Below are positions 30,930-33,484 of a stretch of DNA of 33,484 nt, one piece after another. Within the stretch, counting starts at the first letter, position 1. Every line of letters begins with the position of its first letter. The notes under the pieces are model-generated. The model was not told the origin of the DNA and searched no databases. It saw only the letters and a program-made list of their open reading frames with translations. The translations under genes and the position numbers were made by a program. Source of the stretch: Deltaproteobacteria bacterium (lineage in GTDB: Bacteria; Myxococcota; Kuafuiibacteriia; Kuafuiibacteriales; Kuafuiibacteriaceae); the NCBI GenBank assembly GCA_011526105.1, contig WYAZ01000198.1, positions 1 through 33,484 on the forward strand. The letters are read 5' to 3'.

Positions 30930-31766
30930 ATGAGACCCATCCTCTTTCGGTTCTTCGACTTCCCGGTCCCGAGCTTCGCGGTCATGATGGTGCTCGGCTA
31001 CATCGTCGCGCTCTCGGTCCTGTATCTTCAGGTTCGGCGCGCGACCCCCGAGGAGCAGGCCCAAGGACTCAACTGGCGCCAGGTCTGGGACCTCTTCATC
31101 GTCATGACGGTCAGCTCGATCTTGGGTTCCAAGGTCGGCCACACCCTCTTCGAGGCTCCGGGTCACCTCACGGAGGACGGCACCAAGATCGAGTCGCTCT
31201 GGCAGCTCCTCCGCTACGACCCCTGGCACTGGCTCCGCCTGGGAGAGTCCGGTCACGTTTGGTACGGCGGTATGCTCGGGGCGCTCTTGGTGGCGGTCTT
31301 CTACTTCCGCCGGCGTCCTCACCTTTCGGCGCCGATGATCTCCGACGCTTTTGCCGCGGCCATCACCGCGGGCGCGGTGCCGGGTAGGCTCGGCTGCTTT
31401 CTCGCCGGCTGTTGTCACGGAAGGCCCAGCACCTCGGTCTTTGCGGTTCAGTTCCCCAAGCTGCCGGGTCCGGTGTATCCAACTCAGCTCTTCGACGCGA
31501 GTGTAGCCTTGGTGCTGACCATCTTCAGCCTCTGGCTCTTTCGGCGACGACGCTTCGATGGCCAGGTGATCAGCCTCCTTCTCATGGGCTACTCGACGTT
31601 TCGGTTTGCGAGTGAGATCTTTCGGGGAGACGAAGATCGCGGCCGAATCCTGGTGCTCTCGACCTCCCAGTTCCTCTCGATACCCCTGTTTCTGGCCGGT
31701 TTACTGCTCTATCTCTACCTCTCGCGCCGGAAGCTAGCCGCGCCGGCCCCGACTCCGGTAGCATGA
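30930..31766 (+). CDS. Lgt-family membrane protein with altered active-site positions
   Basis: This 278-residue polytopic protein belongs to the prolipoprotein diacylglyceryl transferase family. It carries GRLGCFLAGCCHG (152-164), VYPTQLFDA (182-190) and YSTFRFASEIFRGD (221-234), in which Y221 and R225 match E. coli Lgt Y235 and R239. R153 matches the essential R143. However, E. coli H103 (in FHGGLIG) is Y112 here (WYGGMLG), and N146 is C156, with two further cysteines at C161 and C162. It may be a genuine transferase variant or a family member with another lipid substrate. It lies between an AsmA-like gene (3-bp gap) and a single-pass membrane protein (4-bp gap). I therefore leave the symbol empty. 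Confidence 0.88.
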   Translation: MRPILFRFFDFPVPSFAVMMVLGYIVALSVLYLQVRRATPEEQAQGLNWRQVWDLFIVMTVSSILGSKVGHTLFEAPGHLTEDGTKIESLWQLLRYDPWHWLRLGESGHVWYGGMLGALLVAVFYFRRRPHLSAPMISDAFAAAITAGAVPGRLGCFLAGCCHGRPSTSVFAVQFPKLPGPVYPTQLFDASVALVLTIFSLWLFRRRRFDGQVISLLLMGYSTFRFASEIFRGDEDRGRILVLSTSQFLSIPLFLAGLLLYLYLSRRKLAAPAPTPVA

Positions 31767-31770
31767 CCGC

Positions 31771-32766
31771 GTGACGGACCACGACCCCGCCACCCCGGCC
31801 TATAGCGACACGGTCGTCGATGGCCCCTCGATCGGCGACGACGTCGCGGACACCCGCGCCGACGTCTCGGTCAACGAGATCGAGTACCAAGAGGGTCGGC
31901 CGCCACCCGAACACACGACCCGAGTGCGTGCCAAGGAGGCGGCCGCCGCGAGCAGCGGCACCAAGACCTCCACCGAGCTCGCCGGTCCCTCGCAGCGCCA
32001 GCGACGCCGTGAACGCGACCGGCGCGCAGAGATGACCGCGGTGCGAGTTCTGTTTGCGGTCTTCCTCGCGGCCGGCGTCGGGGTCTTTGCGCTCCTCAAC
32101 AGCGGACTCTTCGACGACGCCGATCCCACGGTCATCCCTCCTTCGAAGCCCGGCGAAGGCGAGGTGGCCAAGACCAAACCCAAGCCACCGCCCGTGGTCT
32201 CGACCAAGGCCAACGAGACGCGAAACATCCCTGCGCTCGCGAGCATGAACAGCGAGGGCCTCACCATCGGCGCCGAGGGTCTGCCGCAGGTCTTGCCGAT
32301 CGGGGAGGCGGTGCCGCCCGGGCCCGTCGTTGGGCTCGAGGCTTGCCGCTTTGCCTACGGGGTCTGGGAGTTTTCACCCAACAATGCGTTCCGCTTTCTC
32401 ACCACGTGCCGCGCGCTCGGGGGGCAGGTCCTGGTGGGCGCCTACGAGATCGACGGGAGCCTCGGCGTGGTCCGTCTCTCGCCCATCCGCGCGGGACAGA
32501 CCATCATCACCTCGACGTTCGAGGTCGAGCGGCCTTCGCGCATGACGACCCGAGTGCTCGTCGACGGCTACGAAGTCGAGGTGCGCCAGAAGATCACGGT
32601 CATGCGCCCGGGGATGGACGGCGAGGCCTTCGCGCGCGGGCTCGGCGAACGGAACCTCCTGGAGGTGAGCGGAGCCGCCGCCCCTGTTGCGCCCACACCT
32701 CCGCCCGCGCCGGGCACGGCCAAGCCCGAGCGAGATCCGGTGCTCGAGCTACTTCAGGGCGACTGA
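31771..32766 (+). CDS. Single-pass membrane protein of unknown function
   Basis: This 331-residue protein has a long acidic, disordered-looking N-terminus (1-70), a strongly basic stretch (RQRRRERDRR, 76-85) and one transmembrane helix at about 90-110, so the N-terminus should be cytoplasmic. A proline/lysine-rich linker leads to a folded periplasmic domain (about 160-300) with two cysteines (ACRFAYG and TTCRALGG) that may form a disulfide, and strands such as QVLVGAYEIDGSLGVVRL. A proline-rich segment follows. I recognise no family. GTG 31771 is 4 bp after the lgt-like stop, implying one operon. The last 13 bp overlap the convergent gene. Confidence 0.85.
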   Translation: MTDHDPATPAYSDTVVDGPSIGDDVADTRADVSVNEIEYQEGRPPPEHTTRVRAKEAAAASSGTKTSTELAGPSQRQRRRERDRRAEMTAVRVLFAVFLAAGVGVFALLNSGLFDDADPTVIPPSKPGEGEVAKTKPKPPPVVSTKANETRNIPALASMNSEGLTIGAEGLPQVLPIGEAVPPGPVVGLEACRFAYGVWEFSPNNAFRFLTTCRALGGQVLVGAYEIDGSLGVVRLSPIRAGQTIITSTFEVERPSRMTTRVLVDGYEVEVRQKITVMRPGMDGEAFARGLGERNLLEVSGAAAPVAPTPPPAPGTAKPERDPVLELLQGD

Positions 32767-33347
32767 TCGGGTTCGGGCGCGGCCGGCACGCGACTCGGGC
32801 GTCCAATCTGCACCAGACCTGGCTCCGACTCGGCTCCGCGGTCGCGCCGCGCGAAGGTGTAGCCGCAGCCTTTGAGCACCATCGGCTTTCCGATGAGGGG
32901 CAACTCGGGATAGCTGCGGCAGATGAGCGGTCGGATCCGGTACTCTCCGCAGCTGCCATCCGGCCGAAGTGAGTGGCAGGAGAGGACGCGCGCCATGAAG
33001 CCGTCCTCGACCTCCCACGTGTAGCCCCGGTCGTAGAAGTTGTAGATGCGCGTCATCTTGAAGAGCACGAGTCTGGCCAGCCAGGGGCGCGCATCCAGCA
33101 TGGGGGTCCACTCGAGCAGGATGTGGTGACAGCAGGCTCCGCGCTTCTTGCAGCCTCCCGTGACGATGTATTCCGAACGGAGGAGCCAGGAACCGAAGCG
33201 TCGGCCGAGATCCATGAGCGCGATGAAGACCCACAGGAACTCGCGGATGAGACGGCGCATCACCCGAAGCGGAAACGATCGCGCGGGCGGGTCTTCGAGG
33301 GCGCCAAAAAACTGGCGCACTTCGTCGGTGGGCTTGGACGGAGGCAC
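32754..33347 (-). CDS. Cysteine-cluster protein, YkgJ-like (putative zinc/iron-chelating)
   Basis: This 197-residue protein carries the cysteine arrangement of the YkgJ-type CxxCxxCC family: C66-x5-C72-C73 (GCKKRGACC), then C124, C133 and C143 (SCHSLRPDGSCGEYRIRPLIC) and C161 (KGCGYTF). RPLICRSYP is the typical core. Members are annotated as putative metal-chelating or Fe-S proteins; the function is unproven. The first 60 residues include a hydrophobic, amphipathic stretch (REFLWVFIALMDL) that may peripherally contact the membrane. The start is GTG 33347 with no good ribosome-binding site; GTG 33320 and ATG 33260 are alternatives. It is convergent with, and overlaps by 13 bp, the upstream plus-strand gene. 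Confidence 0.82.
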   Translation of the reverse strand: MPPSKPTDEVRQFFGALEDPPARSFPLRVMRRLIREFLWVFIALMDLGRRFGSWLLRSEYIVTGGCKKRGACCHHILLEWTPMLDARPWLARLVLFKMTRIYNFYDRGYTWEVEDGFMARVLSCHSLRPDGSCGEYRIRPLICRSYPELPLIGKPMVLKGCGYTFARRDRGAESEPGLVQIGRPSRVPAAPEPDQSP

Positions 33348-33447
33348 GCGCCAGCCCGGCTCTAGTCCCCTGGAAACGTAGAGGCTAGCAAATGTCGCCG
33401 GCCCTCTTCGCGGCTGCTCGCCGCGACGCCTTTGGCTCTCGTCGGTT

Positions 33448-33464
33448 GAATACAGAGAGTATTC
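33448..33464. promoter_or_regulatory. Small inverted repeat at the right edge, possible operator
   Basis: GAATAC and GTATTC are perfect 6-bp arms around AGAGA, in the otherwise featureless 137 bp upstream of the YkgJ-like gene and beyond. It could be a repressor-binding dyad for that gene or for one outside the window. Only position and symmetry support this. Confidence 0.3.
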
Positions 33465-33484
33465 GCCCTCCTCGCGCGACGACC

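Overview
This is a high-GC chromosomal segment carrying the transcription/translation cluster tRNA-Thr(UGU), tRNA-Tyr, tRNA-Gly, tRNA-Thr(GGU), tRNA-Trp, secE, nusG, rplK, rplA, rplJ, rplL, rpoB and rpoC. It is bordered by envelope genes: four secreted lipoproteins, an AsmA-like protein, an Lgt-like membrane protein and small secreted proteins. GC-rich codon use, many large beta-propeller lipoproteins with Asp/Ala/Gly linkers after the lipid cysteine, and the gene content suggest a Gram-negative myxobacterium-like organism (Myxococcota, former Deltaproteobacteria). That placement is inference; no rRNA is present to test it.

Layout. 1-446: a short intergenic stretch and a small minus-strand membrane protein. 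586-3397: a tightly overlapping operon of pyrF, rlmB and a lipoprotein. 3447-5154: a stable-RNA promoter, five tRNAs, secE and nusG. The order is the E. coli thrU-tyrU-glyT-thrT order, but the tuf gene expected after tRNA-Thr(GGU) is absent. 5155-9062: an interruption of the usual nusG-rplK junction by an 889-aa lipoprotein gene, whose flanks carry five copies of a short repeat, two on the left in one orientation and three on the right in the other. 9063-11469: rplK, rplA, a long L10-type leader, rplJ and rplL. 11470-20325: a probable attenuator, then rpoB and rpoC with all expected catalytic and zinc residues. 20361-21080: a coiled-coil protein of unknown function that appears cotranscribed with rpoC. 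Its stop codon lies in the left arm of a 161-bp inverted-repeat element with TA ends (21078-21238).

21387-22760 is another propeller-type lipoprotein, convergent with a four-gene minus-strand operon (26663 down to 22782): an M30-like zinc metallopeptidase lipoprotein, a small secreted protein, and two tandem divergent paralogues sharing a DEGSGSS motif. Divergent from this operon, 26856-32766 is a plus-strand operon of an AsmA-like giant protein, an Lgt-family protein lacking two canonical Lgt residues, and a single-pass membrane protein. It meets a convergent CxxC-type (YkgJ-like) cysteine-cluster gene with a 13-bp overlap of the 3' ends.

The points most worth a second look are the missing tuf, the repeat-flanked insertion between nusG and rplK, the 161-bp TA-ended element behind rpoC, the DEGSGSS paralogue/metallopeptidase operon, and the noncanonical Lgt-like protein. 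No CRISPR array, prophage, intact transposase or rRNA was seen.
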